Positions 17,009 to 25,177 of a DNA stretch of 64,000 bases are shown here, piece by piece. Numbering within the stretch: the first letter of the stretch is position 1; every line of letters begins with the position of its first letter. Source of the DNA: JAZDRH01 sp047470865 (lineage in GTDB: Bacteria; Pseudomonadota; Gammaproteobacteria; Pseudomonadales; Pseudomonadaceae). The stretch covers positions 1 to 64,000 of the forward strand of contig NZ_JAZDRH010000016.1 of the NCBI RefSeq assembly GCF_047470865.1, read 5' to 3'. The notes beneath the pieces are model-generated. The model made no database searches. It was not told the DNA's origin and saw nothing but the letters and a program-made list of their open reading frames with translations. Both the position numbers and the translations under genes were made by a program.

Positions 17009-18391
17009 ATGAATCGCTTAAGCGGCTATGAAGTTTTAGCCTTGGGCTTTATGACCTTTGCTTTATTTTTAGGTGCTGGGAATATTATTGTTCCAGCTGA
17101 AGTGGGTATGAAAGCGGGTGCTGCCTCATGGGCTGCCTGCTTAGGCTTTTTAATTACAGCAGTGAGTATGCCATTATTAACTGTTATTGCTCTGGCTAGA
17201 GCAGGTGGTGGCATGGCTATTTTAACCTCGCCTGTAGGCCGAGTAGCGGGGTTGGTTTTTGCCGTAGCTATTTATTTGGCCATTGGCCCATTTTTCGGTA
17301 CACCTCGTACCGCTGCTGTTTCTTTTGAAATTGGTATTACACCTTTTCTAAAATATTTACCCTTTGTGAATACTGAGCAATTGGTGGAGAAAGATTATCT
17401 TGCGCAGGTTTCCTCAATAGCTTTATGGGGGTACTCCAGTCTTTATTTTACGATTGTATTTTGTTTAGTTATTAATCCTAAAAAAATGGTTGACCGGTTG
17501 GGCAAGTTATTAACCCCAGCGTTATTGCTAGGCTTATTAATTTTAGGTATTAGCGCTATTGCAGCTCCAGCTGGAGCATTAGGACCTATAACAGAACGCT
17601 ATCAAGAAAATGCAATGCTATCTGGTTTCTTAGATGGCTATTTAACAATGGACGCTTTAGCGGCATTGGTGTTTGGTTTGGTTATTGCTAATGCGGTACG
17701 TAGTAAAGGCATTACTGACAAAAAACTTATCACAGGTTATTGCATTGTTGCAGGTGTTATTGGTGCAGTAGGTTTGTCTCTGGTTTATTTAGCGCTAATT
17801 AACCTTGGGGCAAGTAGTTATGCCATTGCAGCGGATGCTGCCAATGGTGGCGCAATTTTAGCGGCCTATGTGCAGTATACTTTTGGTGACTTAGGTAATG
17901 TATTGCTTGCTAGTGTAATTATTCTTGCTTGTATGACGACCGCAGTAGGCTTGATTACAGCTTGTGGTGAGTATTTTGCCGAGTTAACAGGCATGTCGTA
18001 TCGTTTGATTGTGCTACTGGTGACTTTATTTAGTTGGCTCGTTTCAAATGTTGGTCTGACTGATTTATTAGCTTTTTCGATTCCAGTTTTAGTTGGGTTA
18101 TACCCATTATCTGTCGTATTGGTTTTGCTTTCGTTGGCCCATAAACTCTGGCGCTATCCGCCATTGGTTTTTATTCCAACGCTTTTGGTTACATTGGTGT
18201 TTGGAATTTTTGATGCTTTTGTTGCGGCTAAGTGGGATTTTTTAGTGCCCGACTTTATTCAGGCGTTATGGGGTGCTGAGCAGCAAATGGGCTGGGTGCT
18301 ACCCGTTAGCTTTACTTTATTGATGATGCTGATATTAGATAGAGCGTTTGGCCAACATCTTATTAAATCTAAATTCAGTAATCCAAATTAA
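17009..18391 (+). CDS. brnQ: Branched-chain amino acid carrier, copy 3 of 3
   Basis: This is the third tandem BrnQ/BraB-type carrier, 460 residues and about 12 membrane helices. It begins MNRLSGYEVLALGFMTFALF and keeps the central GYLTMDALAALVFGLVIANA block. AAGGA at 16998-17002 gives a sound ribosome-binding site. The C-terminal tail and loops differ most from the other copies, which may mean different substrate preference, but the sequence does not say which. It converges on a lipoprotein gene with a shared two-way terminator between them. Confidence 0.94.
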   Translation: MNRLSGYEVLALGFMTFALFLGAGNIIVPAEVGMKAGAASWAACLGFLITAVSMPLLTVIALARAGGGMAILTSPVGRVAGLVFAVAIYLAIGPFFGTPRTAAVSFEIGITPFLKYLPFVNTEQLVEKDYLAQVSSIALWGYSSLYFTIVFCLVINPKKMVDRLGKLLTPALLLGLLILGISAIAAPAGALGPITERYQENAMLSGFLDGYLTMDALAALVFGLVIANAVRSKGITDKKLITGYCIVAGVIGAVGLSLVYLALINLGASSYAIAADAANGGAILAAYVQYTFGDLGNVLLASVIILACMTTAVGLITACGEYFAELTGMSYRLIVLLVTLFSWLVSNVGLTDLLAFSIPVLVGLYPLSVVLVLLSLAHKLWRYPPLVFIPTLLVTLVFGIFDAFVAAKWDFLVPDFIQALWGAEQQMGWVLPVSFTLLMMLILDRAFGQHLIKSKFSNPN

Positions 18392-18409
18392 GCAAACAGT
18401 GGGGAGTGC

Positions 18410-18444
18410 ACGATAAAAGCCATTATTGAGCTGGCTTTTATCGT
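18410..18444. terminator. Bidirectional terminator between carrier 3 and lipoprotein gene
   Basis: ACGATAAAAGCCA (18410-18422) pairs perfectly with TGGCTTTTATCGT (18432-18444). The long stem, flanked by A/T-rich sequence, suits two convergent genes. Confidence 0.85.
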
Positions 18445-18450
18445 TAAAAA

Positions 18451-18783
18451 TTAGTTTTTTAATTTATTGATAGTATTTTCTGTAGCTTCTTTAGTTTTTT
18501 CCCACGCATTACTAGAAGCTTCCTTGGTTTTATTCCAGGCTTCGTTGCTGGTGTCTTTGGTTTTCTCCCAAGCTGAAGTATCGTTTTTTGGGGAGGTTCC
18601 TAGCGCTTGGTTTAGATGCTCTATGGTTTGTTGGGTGCCTGTATCAACTTCTGCTGTACTAGTAGATTGTTGTGGCACCGCCGCACTCATGGGGGGCTGT
18701 TGCTTAGCAGGAGCTTCTTTTTCGCACGCTGTTAAGAGGGCGCTTGTGGAAATAAGTAAGCTAAGCAGTAGTTGTTTTCTCAT
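18451..18783 (-). CDS. Small lipoprotein with tandem WEKTKE-type repeats
   Basis: The 110-residue product has a lipoprotein signal peptide with lipobox LTAC (Cys at about residue 20), so it should be lipid-anchored. The middle is rich in Pro, Ser, Thr and Gln. The C-terminal third holds three imperfect copies of a W-(E/N)-K-T-K-(D/E) unit spaced about 11 residues apart, which is the period of an amphipathic helix. A short segment (TIEHLNQALG) resembles one in the next lipoprotein (AIDNMNHALG), so the two are probably old paralogues. The function is unknown; an envelope structural or stress role would be a guess. Confidence 0.8.
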   Translation of the reverse strand: MRKQLLLSLLISTSALLTACEKEAPAKQQPPMSAAVPQQSTSTAEVDTGTQQTIEHLNQALGTSPKNDTSAWEKTKDTSNEAWNKTKEASSNAWEKTKEATENTINKLKN

Positions 18784-18799
18784 TACTCAGGTGGCCTTC

Positions 18800-19021
18800 T
18801 TAGTTACTTGTGTTTGGCGCATCTTCGCCTAAAGCGTGGTTCATGTTATCTATCGCCTGTTTATTGGCGGCTTCTAAGTCATGCTTGACCTTGTCAATTT
18901 GTTGTTGGCCATGTGTCAGGATTGAAGGGGCTTCTTTTGTAACAGGAGCTTCTTCTTTCCCGCAAGCGCTTAACAGCAAGCTAATTGAAATGGCTATGGT
19001 AAGAGAGAAGATGTTTTTCAT
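18800..19021 (-). CDS. Small lipoprotein, probable paralogue of its neighbour
   Basis: The 73-residue product has a signal peptide ending in lipobox LSAC (Cys at about residue 20), then a short charged region likely to form one helix. It lies 16 bases upstream of the other lipoprotein gene on the same strand, so the two are probably co-transcribed from a promoter in the 19022-19195 gap, divergent from htpG. The shared NxALG segment near the C-terminus links them. No function is assigned. Confidence 0.75.
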   Translation of the reverse strand: MKNIFSLTIAISISLLLSACGKEEAPVTKEAPSILTHGQQQIDKVKHDLEAANKQAIDNMNHALGEDAPNTSN

Positions 19022-19116
19022 ATGTGTTTCCTAAAAGAGAAGAGCAAACTACTTAGAGTCTAAGGTGATGAGAAGGTTTTATGTGAAAACTTAACAATTT
19101 TTTACAGTAACAAAAT

Positions 19117-19145
19117 CCTTGTATTTCACAAAAATATCCCCATTA
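19117..19145 (+). promoter_or_regulatory. Sigma-32 (heat-shock) promoter of htpG
   Basis: CCTTGTA (19117-19123) is followed after 14 bases by CCCCATTA (19138-19145), a very good match to the RpoH consensus (CTTGAA, then CCCCAT). It lies about 50 bases upstream of the htpG start, as expected for a heat-shock gene. Confidence 0.85.
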
Positions 19146-19195
19146 AAGGAAGCATTGGTTTAAGTATCTTTTAAAAGTGTGGAGTTTGTGTCGTT

Positions 19196-21094
19196 ATGAG
19201 CGCTACTAAGGCTAAAGAAACCCTAGGTTTTCAAACAGAAGTTAAACAGCTTCTGCATTTAATGATTCACTCATTGTATTCCAATAAAGAAATTTTCTTG
19301 CGTGAGCTGATTTCAAACGCTTCTGATGCAGTGGATAAGCTACGTTTTGAAGCGCTATCTAATGGCGCATTATTGGCTAATGATAGCGAATTGCGTATTC
19401 GCGTTAGCTTCGATAAAGAGGCTAAAACGCTAACCATTGAGGACAATGGTATTGGCATGAGTCGTGATGAAGTGATCGCTAACTTAGGCACTATCGCTAA
19501 ATCAGGAACAGCAGATTTTCTAAGTAAATTAACGGGCGATCAAAAGAAAGACTCTCAGCTCATTGGCCAGTTCGGTGTGGGCTTTTACTCTGCCTTTATT
19601 GTGGCAGACCAAGTGGATGTGTATACCCGTCGTGCTGATTTACCTGCTGACCAAGCAGTTCTCTGGAGTTCAAAAGGGGAAGGTGAGTTTGATATTGAAA
19701 CTATCACTAAAGAAGAACGTGGTAGCCGTATTGTATTGCACCTAAAAGAAACTGAAGTGGATTTTGCCGACGGTTGGCGCCTGCGCACTATCATCACCAA
19801 GTACTCTGACCATGTGGGGTTGCCTATTGAACTGCCTAAAGAGCAAGAGGAAGAAGGTGCAGAGGCAGCAGGCGAGTGGGAAGTAGTTAACCGTGCTAGC
19901 GCGCTATGGACACGTTCTCGCTCTGAAGTTAAAGAAGACGAATATAAAGAGTTTTATAAGCATGTTGCCCATGATTATGACGATCCATTGGCTTGGAGCC
20001 ATAACCGTGTTGAAGGTAAATTAGAATACACTTCGCTCCTCTATGTTCCCGCGCGCGCGCCTTTTGACTTATATCATCGTGAAGCACCTAAAGGCTTAAA
20101 ACTCTATGTGCAGCGTGTATTTATTATGGATCAAGCGGATCAGTTTTTACCACTGTATCTGCGTTTTATCAAAGGTGTAGTTGACTCTAATGACCTTTCA
20201 TTAAACGTATCACGCGAAATCCTACAAAAAGATCCAGTCATTGATAGCATGAAATCAGCGCTAACTAAGCGCGTATTAGATATGCTAGAGAAAATGGCTA
20301 AAGCAGATACCGAAGATTATCAAAAATTCTGGGATACCTTTGGTCAAGTGCTTAAAGAAGGTCCTAGTGAAGACTTTGCCAACAAAGAAAAAATTGCAGG
20401 CTTATTGCGTTTTGCTTCTACGGCCAATGAAAATGATAAGCAAGTTGTATCTTTGGCGCAGTACATTGAACGTATGAAAGAAGGTCAAGATAAGATTTAT
20501 TACTTAACAGGCGAAAGCTATGCGCAAGTTAAGAATAGTCCGCATCTTGAGGTATTCCGTAAAAAAGGTATTGAAGTACTGCTTTTAACAGATCGTATTG
20601 ATGAGTGGCTAATGAGCTACTTAACTGAGTTTGATACTAAGCATTTTGTTGATGTAGCTCGTGGTGATCTTGATCTAGGTACATTAGATTCAGCAGAAGA
20701 CAAGCAAGCGCAAGAACAAGAAGCTAAGGCTAAGCAAGGACTGATAGAGCATTTAAAAGAAGTGCTGAACGATCAAGTTGAAGATGTGCGTGTTTCGCAT
20801 CGTTTGACAGAGTCGCCAGCCATTTTAGCCATTGGTGAGCAAGATCTTGGTTTGCAAATGCGTCAAATTTTAGCTGCTTCTGGTCAAGCGGTACCTGAAA
20901 GTAAGCCAATTTTTGAGATTAACCCTAATCATCCATTGATTGAAAAGCTTGATGTGGAAACTGATGATGAACGTTTTGCCAGCTTAGCTTTTGTATTATT
21001 TGATCAAGCTGCTTTAGCAGCAGGAAATACCTTGAAAGATCCTGCGGCCTATGTGCAGCGATTAAATAAATTATTAATTGAGCTTTCTGCTTAG
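19196..21094 (+). CDS. htpG: Chaperone protein HtpG (Hsp90)
   Basis: HtpG is the bacterial Hsp90, an ATP-driven cytoplasmic chaperone that matures client proteins with DnaK. The 632-residue product has the N-terminal GHKL ATPase with FLRELISNASDA (near 38-49), DNGIGM (near 84) and GQFGVGFYS (near 124), then the middle client domain and the C-terminal dimerisation domain. Length is normal for the family. A sigma-32 promoter lies just upstream and an intrinsic terminator follows, so it is a single-gene heat-shock unit. Confidence 0.98.
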   Translation: MSATKAKETLGFQTEVKQLLHLMIHSLYSNKEIFLRELISNASDAVDKLRFEALSNGALLANDSELRIRVSFDKEAKTLTIEDNGIGMSRDEVIANLGTIAKSGTADFLSKLTGDQKKDSQLIGQFGVGFYSAFIVADQVDVYTRRADLPADQAVLWSSKGEGEFDIETITKEERGSRIVLHLKETEVDFADGWRLRTIITKYSDHVGLPIELPKEQEEEGAEAAGEWEVVNRASALWTRSRSEVKEDEYKEFYKHVAHDYDDPLAWSHNRVEGKLEYTSLLYVPARAPFDLYHREAPKGLKLYVQRVFIMDQADQFLPLYLRFIKGVVDSNDLSLNVSREILQKDPVIDSMKSALTKRVLDMLEKMAKADTEDYQKFWDTFGQVLKEGPSEDFANKEKIAGLLRFASTANENDKQVVSLAQYIERMKEGQDKIYYLTGESYAQVKNSPHLEVFRKKGIEVLLLTDRIDEWLMSYLTEFDTKHFVDVARGDLDLGTLDSAEDKQAQEQEAKAKQGLIEHLKEVLNDQVEDVRVSHRLTESPAILAIGEQDLGLQMRQILAASGQAVPESKPIFEINPNHPLIEKLDVETDDERFASLAFVLFDQAALAAGNTLKDPAAYVQRLNKLLIELSA

Positions 21095-21104
21095 TTAATA
21101 GAAG

Positions 21105-21132
21105 AAAAAGCGAAGCCTAGGCTTCGCTTTTT
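21105..21132 (+). terminator. Intrinsic terminator after htpG
   Basis: AAAAGCGAAGCC pairs with GGCTTCGCTTTT around a two-base centre, followed by more T residues. The stem is long enough to work in both directions. Confidence 0.9.
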
Positions 21133-21232
21133 TATGGCTATGTGATCTGGGGCACAACCAGCATGACCAGCGTTAAAAGATAACTTTTGAATACTATATA
21201 GTAAGTTAATGAGATAACACTGAGAGGAATAT

Positions 21233-21541
21233 ATGTTTAAGAGCGCACTCAAACTGGCTGTTTTAGGTTCAGCCATGGTTCTACTAAATGCTTGTACAAC
21301 TAATTCTACGTCGGCTACGGTGGCAAGTGCAGGGCACAATGCTAAAGCGTGCGCCCCAGCTCCTGCTAAAACCTTAGTTGGTCAAACTGCGAATTTATCT
21401 GATTTAGTTATTAAAGAGAAAACTGGGGCTAAAACTATTCGCCGCCTTGAAGAAGGTTCTCCAATGACTATGGATTATGATGCTCAACGTATTAGCATCA
21501 TTACTAAAGGCGATGTTATTGTTGATGCAATTTGCGGTTAA
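21233..21541 (+). CDS. Lipoprotein of the I78 peptidase-inhibitor type
   Basis: The 102-residue product has a lipoprotein signal with lipobox LNAC (Cys near 21) and a C-terminal domain resembling the I78 inhibitor family, with a Val-Gly near 49-50, then RRLEEGSPMTMDYDAQRISI and a terminal AICG. That family includes inhibitors of serine proteases, and many members are envelope lipoproteins of unknown role. GAGAGGA upstream gives a strong ribosome-binding site. The family call rests on motif resemblance only. Confidence 0.7.
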   Translation: MFKSALKLAVLGSAMVLLNACTTNSTSATVASAGHNAKACAPAPAKTLVGQTANLSDLVIKEKTGAKTIRRLEEGSPMTMDYDAQRISIITKGDVIVDAICG

Positions 21542-21559
21542 TTGAATAAACTGCTGAGC

Positions 21560-21913
21560 ATGTCAGTATTGCAACCAATTGATATTCATCTTGATGCTGA
21601 AGACAGTGACGATGATTTTTTCAATTTGGGTTTTGAGTTTGATCGTGCCTTAGGCGTAAAGCCAGATTATTTATGCTTATGTCGTGATTTTTACGAAGCA
21701 CCTGAGTTTTTGTATATCGAAGCTGAAGATCAAATTTTTGGCTTCTATACACAAAAAGCGTCTTTTACCATTGAAAGATGTATCTTAACTATTCGTTTAC
21801 ATGATCAGCAGGTGTTTCATTGGAACCAAGCGCAGCAGGTGCAAATTGCGCTTGATCCTAAACAGTTAGAGCAAGTTAGGGATTGTTTAGTATGCATGTT
21901 TGACTTCACTTAA
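21560..21913 (+). CDS. Hypothetical acidic protein
   Basis: The product is 117 residues from ATG 21560; a TTG at 21542 directly after the previous stop would add six residues. It is acidic, without signal peptide or membrane segment, and starts with an Asp/Glu-rich stretch. The middle pattern (LCLCRDF, then YIEAEDQIFGFY) faintly resembles Imm10-type immunity proteins, but no toxin gene is adjacent and I would not rely on this. It follows the I78 lipoprotein gene by 18 bases and converges with the map paralogue, overlapping its stop by four bases. Confidence 0.55.
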   Translation: MSVLQPIDIHLDAEDSDDDFFNLGFEFDRALGVKPDYLCLCRDFYEAPEFLYIEAEDQIFGFYTQKASFTIERCILTIRLHDQQVFHWNQAQQVQIALDPKQLEQVRDCLVCMFDFT

Positions 21914-22665
21914 GGCCAGGGCGTTAATACTTCGTAGCCATCACAGGTAACAAGCACCATGTGTTCCCACTGTGCTGAAAGCGATTTATCTTGAGTGACC
22001 ACAGTCCAGCCATCTTTTAATGTGGATGTGTACTTTTTACCAGCATTAATCATAGGTTCAATGGTAAAAATCATGCCCTCTTGTAAGCGCAAACCTCGCT
22101 TAGGTGTCCCATAATGTAGGACTTGTGGTGCTTCATGATAGGTTTGGCCTATACCATGGCCGCAATATTCTTCAACCACAGAAAAACCTTCGCGATGGGC
22201 TATGGTTTCAATAGTATGTCCAATATCACCTAATGTAGTACCGGGGCGAACAATATCAATGGCACTTAGCATGGCCTCAAGGCAAGTATCGGCTAAATGT
22301 TTAGCTGTTGGATTTGGTGTACCAACAAAGTACATACGGCTAGTATCGCCGTACCAACCATCCTTGATAATGGCGATGTCAATATTGAGCATATCACCAT
22401 CTTGCAAAATATAATTGTCAGGAATGCCATGACAAACCACATGGTTAACAGAGATGCAGGCTGTTTTTTGATAGCCATGGTAGCCAATATTAGCTGGGAT
22501 AACCTTTAATTCATTGACTATGTAGTGGTAACACAGCTGATCAAGGTAGTCTGTTGTTACCCCGGCCTTAACGTGAGGTGTTATCCAATGCAATACTTGT
22601 GCTGCTAAATGGCCGGCCAAGCGTGCTTTAGGAATTTGTACTGCAGTTTTTAGGGTGACAGTCAT
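21910..22665 (-). CDS. map: Type I methionine aminopeptidase, second copy
   Basis: This enzyme removes the initiator methionine from new proteins. All catalytic residues of the family are present: His79, metal ligands Asp96, Asp107, His170, Glu203 and Glu234, in 251 residues. It is a diverged paralogue of the main map gene at 61436-62230. Its start overlaps the end of a ParD-like gene by four bases (ATGA), so the two are translated together. That pairing is seen in other Pseudomonadales and suggests a regulated or specialised role rather than bulk Met removal. Confidence 0.93.
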   Translation of the reverse strand: MTVTLKTAVQIPKARLAGHLAAQVLHWITPHVKAGVTTDYLDQLCYHYIVNELKVIPANIGYHGYQKTACISVNHVVCHGIPDNYILQDGDMLNIDIAIIKDGWYGDTSRMYFVGTPNPTAKHLADTCLEAMLSAIDIVRPGTTLGDIGHTIETIAHREGFSVVEEYCGHGIGQTYHEAPQVLHYGTPKRGLRLQEGMIFTIEPMINAGKKYTSTLKDGWTVVTQDKSLSAQWEHMVLVTCDGYEVLTPWP

Positions 22666-22916
22666 GGGGTTATAACTTCTGTAGACTTTGTGCTTAAATG
22701 TTTGAGTATAGATTCAAGAGAGAACATTGCGTTGCTGTGCAGTGATTGCTCCAGCAGTAGCTGTGTGAGTTCGTTATATGTTTTATTTGGATAGAGCTCT
22801 ATGAGCATGCCAATTTTCAGCCAATGTTCGGCTTGTGCATTAATAGATCGATCTAAAGCAATGCTTGCTAAGCGCAGATTGTCATGCATTTGGTCAGATA
22901 TTTTTACGATGCCCAT
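22662..22916 (-). CDS. ParD-like antitoxin family protein
   Basis: The 84-residue product begins MGIVKISDQMHDNLRLAS, a ribbon-helix-helix-like opening typical of the ParD-like family (formerly DUF3423), followed by a helical region with a SINAQAEHW motif. It is the first gene of a two-gene unit with the second methionine aminopeptidase. A perfect palindrome lies four bases upstream of its start codon (22920-22938) and is a likely operator for self-repression. No ParE-type toxin is nearby. Confidence 0.75.
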   Translation of the reverse strand: MGIVKISDQMHDNLRLASIALDRSINAQAEHWLKIGMLIELYPNKTYNELTQLLLEQSLHSNAMFSLESILKHLSTKSTEVITP

Positions 22917-22919
22917 GGC

Positions 22920-22938
22920 TATATATGCTTCATATATA
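22920..22938 (-). promoter_or_regulatory. Palindromic operator-like site before the ParD-like gene
   Basis: TATATATG (22920-22927) and CATATATA (22931-22938) form a perfect 8-base inverted repeat around CTT. It sits where the ribosome-binding site of the minus-strand gene should be, so protein bound there, or the RNA hairpin, would block expression. Confidence 0.5.
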
Positions 22939-23035
22939 TTGTGTATATAAAATATAGACTAAAGCCTTTACTTTTATTTGACAAGTATTAGTTAAGTGAA
23001 GAGTTCTGTGGTTTTGCCTTAGTAATTCGTCCAAT

Positions 23036-23068
23036 TTCAGCTTAAGTTCAGTTGTTTTTTGGCATTAT
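23036..23068 (+). promoter_or_regulatory. PhoP box and -10 element of phoPQ
   Basis: TTCAG (23036-23040) repeats at 23047-23051, an 11-base direct repeat as in PhoP boxes. A -10-like CATTAT (23063-23068) follows 11 bases later, the usual spacing for PhoP-activated promoters. This suggests self-activation of phoPQ. Confidence 0.65.
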
Positions 23069-23123
23069 TCTTGGGGTCGCGGTTTTCTATCTTGCTTTAA
23101 ACTATTTTGCATAAGGAGCTAGC

Positions 23124-23801
23124 ATGAAATTATTGGTTGTAGAGGATGAAGCACTTTTGCGTCATCACCTTTTTACCCGCCTGGGCGAGCAAGGCCATAT
23201 TGCTGATGCAGTTGCTAATGCTGAAGAAGCACTTTATCGCATTGAAGAGTTTAATCATGACCTAGCTATTATTGACTTGGGCTTGCCTGGTATGGGAGGG
23301 TTAGAGTTGATTAAACAGCTACGCGAAGCTGGGAAAACCTTTCCTATTCTTATTTTAACTGCCCGTGGCAATTGGCAAGATAAAGTAGAGGGGCTAGCCG
23401 CAGGCGCTGATGATTATGTAGTTAAACCTTTCCAGTTTGAAGAATTAGAAGCCCGTCTAAATGCCTTACTGCGCCGTTCTTCTGGTTTTACACAGGCAAA
23501 TATTGAAGCCGGTCCATTAACCTTAGATTTAAATCGTAAACAAGCTTTACTGGAAGGAGAACCTCTAGGTTTAACGGCTTATGAGTACCGAATTTTAGAA
23601 TATTTAATGCGTCACCATCAGCAGGTCGTAGCTAAAGAACGCTTAATGGAGCAGCTGTATTCAGATGAAGCTGACCGAGACCCCAATGTGATTGAAGTAC
23701 TTGTTGGTCGTTTGCGTCGAAAAATAGAAGGCAAACAGGATTTTAAACCAATAGAAACCGTGCGTGGGCAGGGGTATATTTTCACCCAAGTGTGTCACTA
23801 A
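23124..23801 (+). CDS. phoP: Response regulator PhoP
   Basis: PhoP is an OmpR-family transcription factor activated by PhoQ under low magnesium or cationic peptide stress. The 225-residue product has the receiver domain with acidic pocket (Glu7, Asp8), phospho-acceptor Asp51 and Lys101, and a C-terminal winged helix ending RGQGYIFTQV. AAGGAG lies at 23113-23118. phoQ starts 11 bases after its stop. The PhoP-box-like repeat upstream implies autoregulation. OmpR-family regulators look alike, but the sequence and the paired sensor support PhoP. Confidence 0.92.
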   Translation: MKLLVVEDEALLRHHLFTRLGEQGHIADAVANAEEALYRIEEFNHDLAIIDLGLPGMGGLELIKQLREAGKTFPILILTARGNWQDKVEGLAAGADDYVVKPFQFEELEARLNALLRRSSGFTQANIEAGPLTLDLNRKQALLEGEPLGLTAYEYRILEYLMRHHQQVVAKERLMEQLYSDEADRDPNVIEVLVGRLRRKIEGKQDFKPIETVRGQGYIFTQVCH

Positions 23802-23812
23802 AAAGAGGGCAG

Positions 23813-25177
23813 ATGGTGGCAAGAAGGCATAAAGGAATATCCTTACGCTTACGCTTAATGTTAAGCGCAAGCTTGATCGCTTTGGTTTTTATGTTGGCCT
23901 TAATGCCAGCACTGCAAAGCGTTTTCATTAATGCCTTGGAAGAATCAATAGAGCAGCGCTTGGCGGCGGATGCAAGCTCTATTATTTCTGCTGCACGCAT
24001 TGTTGATGGCCAATTGCGTATGCCAGATAAGCTGCCTGATGAGGAATATAATTTCCTTTCTGCTAGGCAATTGGCGTTTATTTACGATAAAAATGAAAAC
24101 CTATTATGGCAGTCTTCCAGTAGTGCCCAAGAAAAAATTGCCTATCGACCGCAGTATGATGGGGATGGGCAAGATTTTTTACGTACCTTTGATGACAATG
24201 GGCGAGAGTTTTTTGTTTATGATGTAGAAATTGATGTGCTTCATGGCATCCCAGCCAAACTCAGTATTATTGCTATGCAGCCTGTTAGCGATTACAAAAC
24301 CATGTTTCGTAACCTTCGTCGTCATTTAGCTATAGGTTTGGGGGGGGCTTGGCTGCTCTTACTTGGTTTCTTGTGGGTTGGCATGGCGTGGGGAGTTAGT
24401 GCCTTGCGCACATTAAGCGCTGAGCTTGATGAAATTGAGCAGGGATCACGTGCAGCTTTAAGCGATGATCAGCCACGTGAGCTCTCGCGCTTAACACGTT
24501 CATTAAATCGATTATTAGAAGTGGAGCGTCATCAAAGTGAACGTTATAAGCATTCTTTAGATGATCTAGCCCATAGTCTAAAAACACCATTGGCGGTTCT
24601 ACAAGGAGTTTCTGAGAATCTAACGCAGCAGCCTGAAAACTTCGAACAAGCCCAGACCTTGCAAGAGCAGGTCAATCGTATGAGTCAGCAGGTAAGTTAC
24701 CAGTTGCAGCGTGCGAGCTTGCGCAAAAGTGGTTTGGTACGTCATAAAGTTGTACTTAAACCTTTAGTTGAAACTTTAACGGATGCACTAGATAAAGTAT
24801 ATCGCGATAAAAAAGTACATTTTGAAGCTGATTTTGCTGATGACCTTTATGTATCTATGGAGCAAGGAGCGCTTCTAGAATTGATGGGCAATTTACTCGA
24901 AAACGCTTATAGATTATCGCTAGGCTATATTCGCGTAAGTGCGACTGTGCAGGATAAATGGTGTGAAATTATAGTTGAGGATGATGGACCAGGAGTTCCA
25001 GCTGATCAGCGTGAGCGCATCTTAAAGCGTGGCGAACGTTTAGATACTCAGTTTCCTGGGCAAGGCATAGGCACCGCAGTAGTAGTGGATATAGTAGATA
25101 GCTATGGTGGCAGTTTATTACTGCAAGATTCACAATTAGGTGGTGCAAAATTTATCATTAATCTGCCGTGTTACTAG
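23813..25177 (+). CDS. phoQ: Sensor histidine kinase PhoQ
   Basis: PhoQ is the inner-membrane sensor that phosphorylates PhoP. From ATG 23813 it is 454 residues: a first membrane helix near 16-40, a periplasmic sensor domain to about 170, a second helix near 175-200, a HAMP-like linker, the H-box with His254 (LAHSLKTPL), the N-box NLLENAYR and the DDGPGVP and GQGIGTAV ATP-lid motifs. I prefer this start over GTG 23792 because GAGGG sits just upstream and the GTG overlaps the end of phoP. Its last 20 bases overlap the 3' end of sprT on the other strand. Confidence 0.92.
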   Translation: MVARRHKGISLRLRLMLSASLIALVFMLALMPALQSVFINALEESIEQRLAADASSIISAARIVDGQLRMPDKLPDEEYNFLSARQLAFIYDKNENLLWQSSSSAQEKIAYRPQYDGDGQDFLRTFDDNGREFFVYDVEIDVLHGIPAKLSIIAMQPVSDYKTMFRNLRRHLAIGLGGAWLLLLGFLWVGMAWGVSALRTLSAELDEIEQGSRAALSDDQPRELSRLTRSLNRLLEVERHQSERYKHSLDDLAHSLKTPLAVLQGVSENLTQQPENFEQAQTLQEQVNRMSQQVSYQLQRASLRKSGLVRHKVVLKPLVETLTDALDKVYRDKKVHFEADFADDLYVSMEQGALLELMGNLLENAYRLSLGYIRVSATVQDKWCEIIVEDDGPGVPADQRERILKRGERLDTQFPGQGIGTAVVVDIVDSYGGSLLLQDSQLGGAKFIINLPCY

